Shown in pieces: positions 44,443 to 53,694 of a stretch of 64,000 bases of DNA. The position numbers and the translations under genes were made by a program. This stretch comes from an uncultured Bacteroidia bacterium. Lineage in GTDB: Bacteria > Bacteroidota > Bacteroidia > Bacteroidales > F082. Below the pieces are notes generated by a model. It had not been told where the DNA came from. It saw only the letters and a program-made list of their open reading frames with translations, and ran no database searches. Position 1 is the stretch's first letter. Each line of letters begins with the position of its first letter. Where the stretch lies: NCBI GenBank assembly GCA_902770835.1, contig CACXUM010000032.1, positions 1 to 64,000 of the forward strand. The letters run 5' to 3'.

Positions 44443-45132
44443 TCATTTTGAGGGATTAATTCCGAATCGAATATATTTGATGGTCAGGCCTTGGTCGAGC
44501 CACATCTGTTCGTAGAAGGTGCGGATGGTCTTCACTTCGAGGTTGTCGTCATTCGCGTAAAGATCATCGGTGGCATAGAGCAGTGGAAGACCTTGTTTTT
44601 CAACTACATCATGCAGTGTAAACTCGTACATTATGGGACTATCCGTCTTGAGGTTAAGGATGCCGTCGGGACGGACAATTTTGCGGTACCGCTCCAAAAA
44701 CTCAGGCGAAGTGAGACGGTGCCGCGCATTGCGCACGCCCTCGCCCGGATGCGGGTCGGGGAAAGTGACCCAGATTTCGGAAACCTCGTCCTTGGCGAAA
44801 AAATGTTCAATCTGGTCGATACGGGCGCGAAGGAACGCCACATTTTTCATGCCTTCCTCGTTGCTCTGCTTCAGGCCTCGCCAAATCCTTGCTCCTTTGA
44901 TGTCCACACCTATATAATTAATGTCGCGATGGGCACGAGCCAAGCCCACCGTGTATTCGCCCTTGCCGCAGCCCAATTCGAGCACAATGGGGTTGTCGTT
45001 GTGGAAAAACTCTTCGTGCCACTTGCCTTGCAGCGGAAAACCTTCTTCCATAATACGCTCATAACTGTATTCGAACAGGTTAGGGAAGGTCTTGTTCTCG
45101 GCGAAACGCTCTAATTTGTTCTTTTTTGACAT
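44443..45132 (-). CDS. trmB: tRNA (guanine-N7-)-methyltransferase
   Basis: A 229-residue TrmB, which methylates G46 in the variable loop of tRNAs with SAM. Motifs: VLELGCGKGEYTVGLA (SAM loop), NYIGVDIKGARIW, WVTFPDPHPGEG (in place of the usual FPDPWPKKRHHKRR) and RHRLTSPEFL. Normal length. Last gene of the probable dNK-kdsB-HU/SPOR-trmB run, separated from its neighbour by a repeat-filled gap. Confidence 0.93.
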   Translation of the reverse strand: MSKKNKLERFAENKTFPNLFEYSYERIMEEGFPLQGKWHEEFFHNDNPIVLELGCGKGEYTVGLARAHRDINYIGVDIKGARIWRGLKQSNEEGMKNVAFLRARIDQIEHFFAKDEVSEIWVTFPDPHPGEGVRNARHRLTSPEFLERYRKIVRPDGILNLKTDSPIMYEFTLHDVVEKQGLPLLYATDDLYANDDNLEVKTIRTFYEQMWLDQGLTIKYIRFGINPSK

Positions 45133-45147
45133 ATTTTTTCGGTTTTA

Positions 45148-45205
45148 CCGGCAGGAGTTTACACCACCGCGCCGTTTTTATCGGCAGGGGTTTACACCAC
45201 CTGCC
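45148..45205. repeat. two copies of GGCAGG-GTTTACACCACC palindromic element
   Basis: Two head-to-tail copies of CGGCAGG(A/G)GTTTACACCACC (45148-45170 and 45182-45205). The second closes with CCTGCC as an imperfect palindrome, followed by a CCCCTACGGGG hairpin. The same block occurs inverted at 21688-21712. It lies in the gap between trmB and the HU/SPOR gene. Confidence 0.65.
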
Positions 45206-45228
45206 TAAATTCTGTCGCCCCTACGGGG

Positions 45229-46143
45229 CTATTTCAAAATCCAGCCTTTGCCTTTGCCCGATTCGCGGATTTCGCGAAGGGCGGCATAGGCTTCCTCTTC
45301 GGTATGGTAGCGGTCGTAGGCCACGAACCAACGCTCGCCATGCTTTTCCTTGAAGGCATTCGGGAAACCCTTGCCTTTCAGCGAATTGACCATACGCTCC
45401 GCAAACTCCTCCTGATCATAGCATCCTGCAATAATGCGGATGGTGTCTTTGCTCGGCTTCTCAATGGGAATCTTGCTCAACTCTTCCTTAATGATGCGAT
45501 CCACCATCTCAGTAATCTTTTCCTCGGTCATCTGCAAATCCTCTGTTGGCGTGCGCCTTTCCATTTCCTCCTCGGTCAATTGCCTTTCGTTCCCTTCTTT
45601 CGAATAGTACACCTTGAAATAGAACAAAACGCTTATTATCAACAACATGGCAAAGGTGAAAATCCACGCCCCCTTAGTAACTTTCACTGGTTCTTCCTCG
45701 GTTTCTTCTTCGACTTCTTCACTAACAATGGGTTTCATCTCGAAACCGCTCAAGCCAAAAGCATCGGGGTTGTAATTGGCGGTTTCGTCAGGCTCAAAAA
45801 CAATTTGATTATCAGAATTATACGATAAAGTACCAATACGGGCCAACTCAACCTTCTCGCCGTTTTTTAACTGATTGAACACCTCGGTCACAAATAGTAT
45901 CAACTGATGCCTCGATTCGTCCAAACTGCAACCACTTTTCTCCGCAATATAATTGATTATCAAATCATTATCTTCACGGTGATTCGGATCAAATCCAACC
46001 TCGCACGAAGGCGGCGCAAAACGGTTCGTTTCCTCATCCACCTTTGCCGAAACCTCTTGCCGCACGAAGGCACCCAAGCCGGGCACCACAACGGTATCGC
46101 GGACAAACAAAAGTTCCGATATGGCTTCAACAATCGAAATCAT
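45229..46143 (-). CDS. HU-like (CCDC81-type) and SPOR domain membrane protein
   Basis: A 304-residue protein. Residues 1-130 form the HU-CCDC81-type tandem domains of Bacteroidota (ISELLFVRDTVVVPGLGAF and VELARIGTLSY). A single membrane helix lies at about 159-177, and a C-terminal SPOR-like domain at about 225-304 (DTIRIIAGCYDQEEFAERMV) faces the periplasm. SPOR domains bind denuded peptidoglycan at division sites, so it may link nucleoid-side HU folds to septal wall. One base separates it from kdsB. Confidence 0.85.
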   Translation of the reverse strand: MISIVEAISELLFVRDTVVVPGLGAFVRQEVSAKVDEETNRFAPPSCEVGFDPNHREDNDLIINYIAEKSGCSLDESRHQLILFVTEVFNQLKNGEKVELARIGTLSYNSDNQIVFEPDETANYNPDAFGLSGFEMKPIVSEEVEEETEEEPVKVTKGAWIFTFAMLLIISVLFYFKVYYSKEGNERQLTEEEMERRTPTEDLQMTEEKITEMVDRIIKEELSKIPIEKPSKDTIRIIAGCYDQEEFAERMVNSLKGKGFPNAFKEKHGERWFVAYDRYHTEEEAYAALREIRESGKGKGWILK

Positions 46144-46144
46144 A

Positions 46145-46903
46145 TTAGTCTATCAGTTGATTCTGAGCAAATTGCAATGCTTTTTCAAGATCTTCTTGCG
46201 TGTCGATAGAAAGGCTTTCCTTTTGCGTGATGCCCATACGGATACGCAAGCCGTTTTCCAACCAACGCAATTGTTCCAACGACTCAGCCATTTCCAGCTT
46301 AGAAGGTTGCATTTCAGCGATTTGGCACAAAGTTTCGGTCTTGTAGGCATAAAGGCCGATATGCTTATAGAATTCGCCCTTTTGGAGCCATTTGCCATGA
46401 TCCAAATTCCGCATAAAAGGTATGGGATTTCTGCTGAAATACAATGCGTTATCATCCTTGTCCATCACCACCTTCACCACATTGGGGCTGAATAGCTCAT
46501 CCTCGTCCTCAATGCGTTTGGCCAAAGACGCTATTTGCGTATCATCACAGCCAATCAAATCAATGACTTGGTTGATTTGGGCAGGGTCGATGAAAGGTTC
46601 GTCACCTTGTATATTTACCACCGCATCATATTGGTCTTCAACCATATACAATGCTTCACGGCAACGGTCAGTGCCGCTGCGATGGTTGGGGTCGGTCATC
46701 ACATATTGGCCACCGAACTTCAACACTTCGTCGGCGATACGAATGTCGTCGGTGGCTACCACGACAGCATCCAATTTCGATTTCCAAGCCTGTTCCCAAA
46801 CACGTTGGATCATCGTCTTGCCCTTAATCATTTGTAAAGGCTTGCTTGGGAAACGAGTCGAGGCATAACGAGATGGTATGATTCCTATAACTTTCATTTT
46901 CAA
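46145..46903 (-). CDS. kdsB: 3-deoxy-manno-octulosonate cytidylyltransferase
   Basis: A 252-residue KdsB that activates Kdo with CTP for lipopolysaccharide core synthesis. Motifs: IPSRYASTRFPSKPL (nucleotide-binding start), VVATDD, MTDPNHRSGTDRC and VVNIQGDEPFI. Normal length. In an operon with the upstream deoxynucleoside kinase and the downstream HU/SPOR gene. Confidence 0.96.
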   Translation of the reverse strand: MKMKVIGIIPSRYASTRFPSKPLQMIKGKTMIQRVWEQAWKSKLDAVVVATDDIRIADEVLKFGGQYVMTDPNHRSGTDRCREALYMVEDQYDAVVNIQGDEPFIDPAQINQVIDLIGCDDTQIASLAKRIEDEDELFSPNVVKVVMDKDDNALYFSRNPIPFMRNLDHGKWLQKGEFYKHIGLYAYKTETLCQIAEMQPSKLEMAESLEQLRWLENGLRIRMGITQKESLSIDTQEDLEKALQFAQNQLID

Positions 46904-46949
46904 TTATTTATTTATAAAAAATTAGAGAGAAAACCGTATGTCTTTTCTA

Positions 46950-47561
46950 TTAGAACAATCCGTTGAGTGAGGCCTCGATTCTGTCGACCACCGTACTCAA
47001 GTCCTCGGGGTTCTCGAGTTCGATGTTGTCAGTGTCGATGATGAGCAGTTTGCCGTCGTTGTATTCACTGATCCACTTCTCGTAACGCTCGTTCAGGTTG
47101 GTCAGGTAACTGATGCTGATCGACTGCTCGAACTCGCGGTTGCGCTTGGCGATGTGCCGAATCAACGTCGGCACCGAGGCGCGGAGGTAAATCAACAAGT
47201 CGGGCGGTTGCAAGAATTTCGTCATCAGTTCGAACAGCGACTGGTAGTTCTCGAAATCACGTGTTTCCATCAGCCCCATCGAATAGAGGTTGGCCGCAAA
47301 AATGTGCGCATCCTCGTAGATGGTGCGGTCTTGGATGACGTCCTTGCCGCTGTTGCGTATGTCCATGACCTGACGGAAGCGGCTGTTGAGGAAGAAAATC
47401 TGGATGTTGAACGACCAGCGTTGCATATCCTCATAGAAACTGTCGAGGTAAGGGTTGTGTTCAACTTCCTCATAATGAGGTTCCCAGTTGAAATGCTTGG
47501 CGAGAAGACCCGTGAGGGTCGTCTTGCCCGAGCCTATGTTGCCTGCTACTGCGATGTGCAT
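46950..47561 (-). CDS. deoxynucleoside kinase
   Basis: A 203-residue deoxynucleoside kinase for nucleotide salvage. The P-loop is AGNIGSGKTTL (residues 6-16). The substrate-binding EEVEHNPYLDSFYEDM and the ERTIYEDA-like DRTIYEDAHIFA (D-R-T-I-Y-E) motif are intact. The lid Arg-rich loop RHIAKRNREFE follows. Substrate preference (dA, dG or dC) cannot be told. Confidence 0.92.
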   Translation of the reverse strand: MHIAVAGNIGSGKTTLTGLLAKHFNWEPHYEEVEHNPYLDSFYEDMQRWSFNIQIFFLNSRFRQVMDIRNSGKDVIQDRTIYEDAHIFAANLYSMGLMETRDFENYQSLFELMTKFLQPPDLLIYLRASVPTLIRHIAKRNREFEQSISISYLTNLNERYEKWISEYNDGKLLIIDTDNIELENPEDLSTVVDRIEASLNGLF

Positions 47562-47665
47562 AATACTTCAATTTTAGTTTTCCGAAAGAAGTGGCTAAAA
47601 TAAGGAAAAGTCGGCAAAAGCGGCCTCTTTTTTTGAAGAAAAATAACAATTTGCTGAATATCAAC

Positions 47666-48745
47666 TCACTTCGGCGCTTTCTTCAGCAAATAAAGCCCCA
47701 GCAAGCAGAAGATGATGTTGGGAATCCAAGCGGCGAGGGCGGGCGAAAGGCTACCCGAAATGGCGAACGACTTGGAAACCTGCATGAAAAGGATGTAGGA
47801 AAAAGCGATGGTGATGCCAATACCAAGGTGCATCCCCGTGCCGCCCCTCACCTTTCGACTCGACAAGGCCGCCCCGATGAGCGACAGGATGATGACCGCC
47901 GCCGGTGCCGACATGCGCTGGTGCATCTCCACCTGATAGGCTTTCACACCCTCCGAGCCTTTGGCTTTCATGCTCAGGATGTGGTCGCGCAACTCAAAAT
48001 AATTCATTTCCTCGAAGTCTTCCTTCATCATGTAGAGGTCGGTGGGATACAGATTGAGCAAGGTGTCCAAGTTCCTGCCTTTCAGGAGGCTCTCCTCTGC
48101 CCCATCGAGGGTGCGCACAGCGTAAGGGTCGATGCGCCAACTGTTCAAGGCCACCGTATCATGGTAGAGAACATCAGCCAGCACCTTGTATCTTAATGCG
48201 TTGCCGTCATATTTCTCCCATGAGAACTTGTAGCCGTATTGCTTCATAATGTTGAAACTTTCCACATACACAAACTCGTCCTTCCCTATTTGCACATGCA
48301 CATTGCGACCCGCGCTTTGGCTCAACTTCTCCATATACTCGTCCTTGAACTTCCGCCGCACCTCGTTGGTCTTGGGAATCAAGAAGTTGCCGAAATACAA
48401 CGACATCAAGGCAATGCTCACCGCCGCCATCAGGTAAGGATAGAGGAACCGCCTGAAACTGATGCCGCTGCTCAAAATGGCGATGATTTCGGTGCGGGCT
48501 GCCATCTTGGAGGTGAAAAACACCACGGCGATGAAAGCAAAAAGATGGATGAAGAGATTAATATAATAAGGTATGGACATGACATAATAATCCACCAGCA
48601 CCCGTTGCCACGGCGCGTTGTGCTTCAGGAAACTGTCGATGTTTTCCGAGAGGTCGAAGATGATGACCACCAGAATCAGCATGGAGATGGCAAAGAAGAA
48701 AGTGCCGAGGTACTTCTTGAAGATATATGCGTCTATTTTTCTCAT
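47666..48745 (-). CDS. LptF/LptG family permease
   Basis: A 359-residue inner-membrane protein with about six helices and a large periplasmic beta domain in the middle (about 110-275). It is of the YjgP/YjgQ (LptF/LptG) family that moves lipopolysaccharide out of the inner membrane. The start YIFKKYLGTFFFAISMLIL and EIIAILSSGISFRRFLYP are typical. The sequence alone does not separate LptF from LptG. The start is one base after the tgt stop, so it is in an operon with tgt. Confidence 0.9.
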   Translation of the reverse strand: MRKIDAYIFKKYLGTFFFAISMLILVVIIFDLSENIDSFLKHNAPWQRVLVDYYVMSIPYYINLFIHLFAFIAVVFFTSKMAARTEIIAILSSGISFRRFLYPYLMAAVSIALMSLYFGNFLIPKTNEVRRKFKDEYMEKLSQSAGRNVHVQIGKDEFVYVESFNIMKQYGYKFSWEKYDGNALRYKVLADVLYHDTVALNSWRIDPYAVRTLDGAEESLLKGRNLDTLLNLYPTDLYMMKEDFEEMNYFELRDHILSMKAKGSEGVKAYQVEMHQRMSAPAAVIILSLIGAALSSRKVRGGTGMHLGIGITIAFSYILFMQVSKSFAISGSLSPALAAWIPNIIFCLLGLYLLKKAPK

Positions 48746-49876
48746 TTACAGTCTTCTGGTCACTTTTTGGAGCATTTCGTCACGCCAAAGGGCAAAGTCG
48801 CCGCCAATGATGTGCTTGCGCGCCTCGCGCACTAACCAAAGGTAGAAGCCGATGTTGTGCAAACTCGCAATCATCGGGCCGAGGATTTCGCCCGCAACGA
48901 ACAAATGACGCAGATAGGCCCTCGAATATTGTGCATCCACGAAAGTTTCGCCATTCGGGTCGACGGGAGAAAAGTCGAACTTCCACTTTTCGTTTTTGAG
49001 GTTGATGATGCCTTCGGAGGTGAAAATCATGCCGTTGCGCCCATTGCGCGTAGGCATGACGCAGTCGAACATGTCCACCCCGCGCGAGATGCCTTCGAGG
49101 ATGTTGGCCGGTGTGCCCACACCCATCAGATAGCGAGGCTTGTCCTTGGGCAAAATAGTATTCACCAACTCAATCATCTCGTACATTTTTTCGGTAGGCT
49201 CGCCCACCGCCAAACCGCCGATGGCATTGCCGGCGGCGTTTTTTGATGCGATAAACTCAGCCGACTGCTCGCGCAAATCGCGGTAGACGCAACCTTGCAC
49301 GATGGGGAACAACGCCTGCTCGTAGCCGTATTTCGGTTCCGTCGAATTGAAACGGTCGCAGCAGCGGTCGAGCCAGCGGTGGGTGCGCTCCATGCTCTGC
49401 TTGGCGTATTGGTAATCAGCCGTGCCGGGCGTACATTCGTCGAAAGCCATCATAATGTCGGCCCCGATGCTCCGCTGGATGTCCATCACGTTTTCAGGCG
49501 TGAACAAATGCCTTGAGCCGTCGATGTGCGACTGGAAAGTGACGCCTTCTTCCTTCATCTTGCGGATGCCCGTCAGCGAAAACACCTGAAAACCACCGCT
49601 ATCCGTAAGTATTGGTCTGTCCCAGCCGTTGAACTTGTGCAGTCCGCCAACGGCCTCAAGCACCTCCAAGCCCGGGCGCAGATACAGATGATAGGTGTTG
49701 CCCAAAATGATTTGTGCCTTGACCTCGTCGCGCACGTCGCGGATATGGCAAGCCTTCACCGTGCCCGCCGTGCCGACAGGCATGAAGATAGGCGTTTCAA
49801 TCGGGCCGTGGCCAGTGTGCAAGATACCCGCACGGGCGTTGCTTTTCAAATCGTTAGAAACAATGTCGAAATTCAT
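48746..49876 (-). CDS. tgt: queuine tRNA-ribosyltransferase
   Basis: A 376-residue Tgt that swaps guanine-34 for preQ1 or queuine in GUN-anticodon tRNAs. The start at MNFDIVSNDLK is favoured by the promoter at 49892. The active-site Asp region ILTDSGGFQVFS and the nucleophile region FDCVMPTRNGRNG are present. Oddity: the C-terminal zinc site of most bacterial Tgt (CxCxxC...H) is missing; the region reads DPNGETFVDAQYSRAYL with no Cys. I recall the same loss in other Bacteroidota Tgt proteins. Confidence 0.95.
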   Translation of the reverse strand: MNFDIVSNDLKSNARAGILHTGHGPIETPIFMPVGTAGTVKACHIRDVRDEVKAQIILGNTYHLYLRPGLEVLEAVGGLHKFNGWDRPILTDSGGFQVFSLTGIRKMKEEGVTFQSHIDGSRHLFTPENVMDIQRSIGADIMMAFDECTPGTADYQYAKQSMERTHRWLDRCCDRFNSTEPKYGYEQALFPIVQGCVYRDLREQSAEFIASKNAAGNAIGGLAVGEPTEKMYEMIELVNTILPKDKPRYLMGVGTPANILEGISRGVDMFDCVMPTRNGRNGMIFTSEGIINLKNEKWKFDFSPVDPNGETFVDAQYSRAYLRHLFVAGEILGPMIASLHNIGFYLWLVREARKHIIGGDFALWRDEMLQKVTRRL

Positions 49877-49891
49877 CGCTTTATTTTTGTG

Positions 49892-49899
49892 CAAAAGTA
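49892..49899 (-). promoter_or_regulatory. tgt: TAnnTTTG promoter of tgt operon
   Basis: On the minus strand this reads TACTTTTG, 16 bases before the tgt start. Confidence 0.65.
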
Positions 49900-49942
49900 G
49901 TGAAATCTTTGATTCGATGAGGTCAAATCTTTGATTCAACTT

Positions 49943-49997
49943 GGTCAATTGTTGAATTGTTGTGTCGCTGAATTGTTGAATTGATGAATCGTTGAAG
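49943..49997 (+). repeat. 8-bp period repeat (GTTGAATT)n, degenerate
   Basis: Units of GTTGAATT/GATGAATC/GTTGAA spread over 55 bases in the divergent gap between tgt and the glycosyltransferase. Related to 20887-20920. Confidence 0.65.
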
Positions 49998-50060
49998 AAA
50001 AAATATTGGATTGGGCAGAAGAAATCTTGAAATTTGAAACCTTGAAATCAACTTAATTAG

Positions 50061-50068
50061 TATTTTTG
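50061..50068 (+). promoter_or_regulatory. TAnnTTTG promoter of glycosyltransferase
   Basis: TATTTTTG 23 bases before the GTG start at 50091. Confidence 0.6.
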
Positions 50069-50090
50069 CAATCCTTAAAAATGTATTGTT

Positions 50091-51210
50091 GTGCAAATCA
50101 ATTTCAACTATAACAGCCTTAGTTTCATTATTTTAATCGTATTTGGCATCAGCCTTGCCATCCAGTTGTTCTACCATTGGGGGGTATTCTCGAAAGTGGC
50201 CTTCTACAAAAGGAACATCCGCCCGAAACTCGATGAGGAACTGGAGCCTGTTTCGGTGGTGATTTGCGCCCGCGATGCCTACGAGTACCTCATCGACCTG
50301 ATTCCCGCATTGCTCAAGCAGGACTATCCCGACTTCGAAATCGTTGTGGTGAACGACTGCTCCGACGACGACACCGAGGAATACCTGAAAAACCTTGAAC
50401 GCTTGGAGCCAAGAATCAAGCCCGTGCAACTGAAGCAACACCTCAACTTCTTCAACGGCAAGAAGTTCCCCCTCTCGATGGGCATCAAGTCCGCCAAAAA
50501 CGACATCATCGTCCTCACCGACTTCAACTGTATGCCTGCCAACGACAAATGGCTGCGTAGCGTGGTGAACTGCTACAGCCAAAACACCGAAATAGTCATT
50601 CATGCGCTTCGATTCGCTCCAAAACGGCCTGCTTTACCTTTCGGCAGCCCTCCACCGCCATCCCTACATGGGTGTCGGAAACAACCTTTCGTATCGTAAG
50701 GAGTTGTTTTACAGGAATAAAGGATTCATTTCACACTACAACACCTCTGTTGGCGACGACGACCTCTTCGTCAGCCAGGTGGCCACCAAAAAGAACACCG
50801 AAGTATTGATTGATGCCGAAAACGCCATCCACACAACGCCCACCAGCAGTTTCAAACTTTGGATGCGGCAAAAGGGCAGCCGCTATTCTACCGTGTCGAA
50901 ATACAACCCAAAAGCCAGATTCTCGCTGAGTTTGTTCTACGCCTCCCAATTGCTGTTCTATGTTTCGTTCATCGCCCTGCTTTGCATGAAACCCGCTTTC
51001 AGCATCGGCGACAGAACAGTTTTCTTTATCCCGATTTTGGTGTTTTTCTTCCTCTTACGCTCTGGTTCCCAATTCATTATCTACCACAATGCCGCCAAGC
51101 ATTTGGGCGAGAATGGTCTGCTTCCTGGCCTGATGGCCTACGATTTCCTGTTTGCCTTCCTCACGCCCTTCCAGCGGCTGATGGGACGGATGAGCAAGGG
51201 GGCGCAATGA
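50091..51210 (+). pseudogene. family 2 glycosyltransferase, frameshifted by a small deletion
   Basis: Two reading frames together make one membrane glycosyltransferase. Frame 1 (50091-50699, GTG start) holds a membrane helix and the GT2 domain (PVSVVICARDAYEYL, DFEIVVVNDCSDDDT) up to NTEIVI. Frame 2 (coding from about 50600 to 51210) continues with RFDSLQNGLLYLSAA, PYMGVGNNLSYRKELF, GDDDLFV and two C-terminal helices. At the junction about 13-16 residues usual in homologues are missing and the frame changes, so an out-of-frame deletion of roughly 45 bases is inferred. The downstream part has an ATG at 50602 and could be re-initiated. Assembly error is a further possibility. Confidence 0.75.
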
Positions 51211-51278
51211 CACCTAATAAAATAGTTGATATACTATTTCGCCACAATTCGCGTTAGCAAGATAATAAAATTCAAATC

Positions 51279-52793
51279 ATGTCACTGTTACTCTTCATTT
51301 TAATCGTTCCGGCGCTCTTCACCATCCCAATTGCATTCTGCTGGAAGCAGTTCGAGAAGGCCGGACAAAAGGGCTACTACAGCCTCATCCCCTATTTCAA
51401 CATCTATATTATGCTGAAAATCATCGGCAAAGAGAAGAAATTCTGGTGGTGGTTCTTCATCGTCTTCCCTTACATCAACGTCTTCATGCTGTTGCTCATG
51501 CTCGTCGAGTTGGGCAAGTGCTTTGGGCGATTCAAGGTTTGGGAGGAAGGCATGGCGGCCATTTTGCCTTTCGTTTTCTTTCCCGTCGTCGCCAAAAACG
51601 ATGCTTACCAAGACCCCGCCACGGCCACGAGACCCAAGAAATCTACCGCCCGCGAGTGGTTCGATGCCATCGTTTTTGCCGTGGTGGCCGCATTAATAAT
51701 AAGGACTTACGTCTTCGAGGCCTTCACCATCCCCACTTCGAGTATGGAGAAGTCGCTTTGCGTTGGCGATTATCTGATTGTCAGCAAGATACATTATGGC
51801 CCGAAACGACCCAACACGCCGCTTTCGTTCCCCTTTGTACACAACACCTTGCCGGGAAGCAAGACCGCGAAATCCTATTTGGAATGGATTAAGTTGCCGT
51901 ATCACCGCTATCCGGGCGTTACGACGATGAAACGTTACGACCCCATCGTGTTCAACTATCCCGCCGGCGACACGGTTTGCGACATCTTCCAAAGCAGCGT
52001 CAACTATTATGACCTCGTGCGTGAATATGGCCGCAAGAAGGTTTGGAACGACCACGCCAACTTCGGCAATGTCATCAGTCACCCCGTGGATAAGCGCGAA
52101 AACTATGTGAAACGCCTCATCGGTATGCCGGGCGACACCTTGAAAATCGTTGACGGCGTGGTGTTTATCAACGGCGAGAAGGCCTACGAGCCTGAAAACA
52201 TGCAACATAACTACACTGTGGTGACCACTTCGGGCGGCATCAACAAGCAGACATTGGACAAGTACGACATCACAGAGGGCTACCGCACCGCCGACCCGAA
52301 CATTTTCGTCCTCAACATCAGCGCAAAAGTGGCCGACGAACTCATTAAACTGCCTTTCGTCACCTCCGTGATGCGCAACATCCAAGCCCCGGGCGAGGGC
52401 ACTTCGACCAGCCTCTTCCCCAACCGCCCCGACCTCTATCCGTGGAATGTCGATAACTTCGGGCCGCTCTTCATCCCAAAGAAGGGCGTTACCGTTCCGC
52501 TGAATATCAACACTTTGCCGCTTTACGAGCGCATCATCCACGCCTACGAACTCCACGACCTGAAGGTGCAGGGCAACCAAATCTACATCGACGGGCAGCC
52601 CGCCGACAGTTACACCTTCGAGATGGACTACTACTGGATGATGGGCGACAACCGCCACAACTCCGCCGACTCGCGCTATTGGGGCTTTGTGCCTGAAAAC
52701 CACATCGTTGGCAAGCCCATTCTCGTTTGGCTCTCCTTAGACAAGGAGAACGGCGGGATACGCTGGAAGCGGATGTTTAGGATTCCGAAGTGA
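51279..52793 (+). CDS. lepB: signal peptidase I with N-terminal membrane domain
   Basis: A 504-residue signal peptidase I, about twice the minimal length. Residues 1-120 form a DUF5684-like membrane domain with three helices (AGQKGYYSLIPYFNIYIMLK, FWWWFFIVFPYINVFML). The peptidase starts with a further helix (AIVFAVVAALIIRTYV), then catalytic Ser155 (PTSSMEKSL) and Lys278 (YVKRLIGMPGD). A large insertion of about 140 residues separates these from the MGDNRHNSADSRYWG box. It cleaves signal peptides on the periplasmic side. Confidence 0.95.
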   Translation: MSLLLFILIVPALFTIPIAFCWKQFEKAGQKGYYSLIPYFNIYIMLKIIGKEKKFWWWFFIVFPYINVFMLLLMLVELGKCFGRFKVWEEGMAAILPFVFFPVVAKNDAYQDPATATRPKKSTAREWFDAIVFAVVAALIIRTYVFEAFTIPTSSMEKSLCVGDYLIVSKIHYGPKRPNTPLSFPFVHNTLPGSKTAKSYLEWIKLPYHRYPGVTTMKRYDPIVFNYPAGDTVCDIFQSSVNYYDLVREYGRKKVWNDHANFGNVISHPVDKRENYVKRLIGMPGDTLKIVDGVVFINGEKAYEPENMQHNYTVVTTSGGINKQTLDKYDITEGYRTADPNIFVLNISAKVADELIKLPFVTSVMRNIQAPGEGTSTSLFPNRPDLYPWNVDNFGPLFIPKKGVTVPLNINTLPLYERIIHAYELHDLKVQGNQIYIDGQPADSYTFEMDYYWMMGDNRHNSADSRYWGFVPENHIVGKPILVWLSLDKENGGIRWKRMFRIPK

Positions 52794-52852
52794 TGTTTCG
52801 TTACAGTTTTTGTAAGATTCAGATTTGTTTTTAACCTTAAATTTGAACAAAA

Positions 52853-53539
52853 ATGAAAAAGTTAATCACAGCCGTGGTCCTTGTTGCCACAATGTTCGTT
52901 GCAGGAAAAGTGCAGGCACAGTTTAGCGTCAATTTTGGCCTATCACACAACTTTATCACAGAGAGAATCTCTTCAGGAGGCAGCCCGACAGGAGATGGCC
53001 CTTCCATTAGCATCAATTCATTACATTCAGCAGGTTACAATGGCCTTTCGTTAGGGGCAAACTACAATTTCCGACTTTCCGAAGAATTTGGCATCTCAGT
53101 GGGCGGACAATTCAGATGGGATCATCTTCACCTCTCCAAATCCATTTTGGGGCCTATGCCACACAGGTATATCTCCAATGTCTATTATGTTGATGTCCCC
53201 GTGATGCTGAATTACAGTTGCAAAATCAGCGACAATTGGAAAGTCGGTCCCTTCATCGGCCCGATGCTGACTTACGGCCTCGGCGGCACCATCAAAATCT
53301 GCAGCATTTACCACAGCAACGTCGAAGTCCATCCTTGGTACGGCGAATACGGCGATTCCCATTTCAGCAAGCACGACTACAAACACCTTGACTTTTCGGC
53401 AGTTGCAGGTGTGGCTTTCAGTTACAAACGCCTCAATCTTTATGGCAGTTACCGCTATGGCCTGCTCGACATAGACAAAGACGCAGTGGCCAAAACCCAC
53501 ACTTCGGGCATTTCCCTTGGAGTGGGATTTAGTTTTTGA
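52853..53539 (+). CDS. outer-membrane beta-barrel protein (PorT-like)
   Basis: A 228-residue exported protein with a signal peptide (cleavage after VQAQ). The mature part consists of amphipathic strands ending in aromatic residues (GLSLGANYNFRLSEEFGISV, KRLNLYGSYRYGLLDID) and closes with a Phe-terminated strand (SLGVGFSF). That is the pattern of the OMP_b-brl/PorT-like family of small barrels in Bacteroidota. No function is assigned. Confidence 0.85.
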   Translation: MKKLITAVVLVATMFVAGKVQAQFSVNFGLSHNFITERISSGGSPTGDGPSISINSLHSAGYNGLSLGANYNFRLSEEFGISVGGQFRWDHLHLSKSILGPMPHRYISNVYYVDVPVMLNYSCKISDNWKVGPFIGPMLTYGLGGTIKICSIYHSNVEVHPWYGEYGDSHFSKHDYKHLDFSAVAGVAFSYKRLNLYGSYRYGLLDIDKDAVAKTHTSGISLGVGFSF

Positions 53540-53611
53540 GGCTCTTGGTTCGGCCTGATTTGCAATCCGCTTTAAGTCAATTCACAACCAGATTACGAAC
53601 CTGAATTAAAT

Positions 53612-53646
53612 CAAAACAATCTTACGAAATTTGTAAGATTGTTTTG
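53612..53646 (+). terminator. strong hairpin upstream of higBA
   Basis: CAAAACAATCTTAC pairs perfectly with GTAAGATTGTTTTG around GAAATTT and is followed by a T-rich run. It may end the barrel-protein transcript, and it overlaps the -33 region of the higB promoter, so it may also isolate the toxin module. Confidence 0.85.
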
Positions 53647-53665
53647 GTTTTTGGAAGAATTGTAG

Positions 53666-53673
53666 TATTTTTG
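53666..53673 (+). promoter_or_regulatory. higB: TAnnTTTG promoter of higBA
   Basis: TATTTTTG 22 bases before the higB ATG at 53695. Confidence 0.65.
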
Positions 53674-53694
53674 CAGCGTAAAATCCAGAATTGC

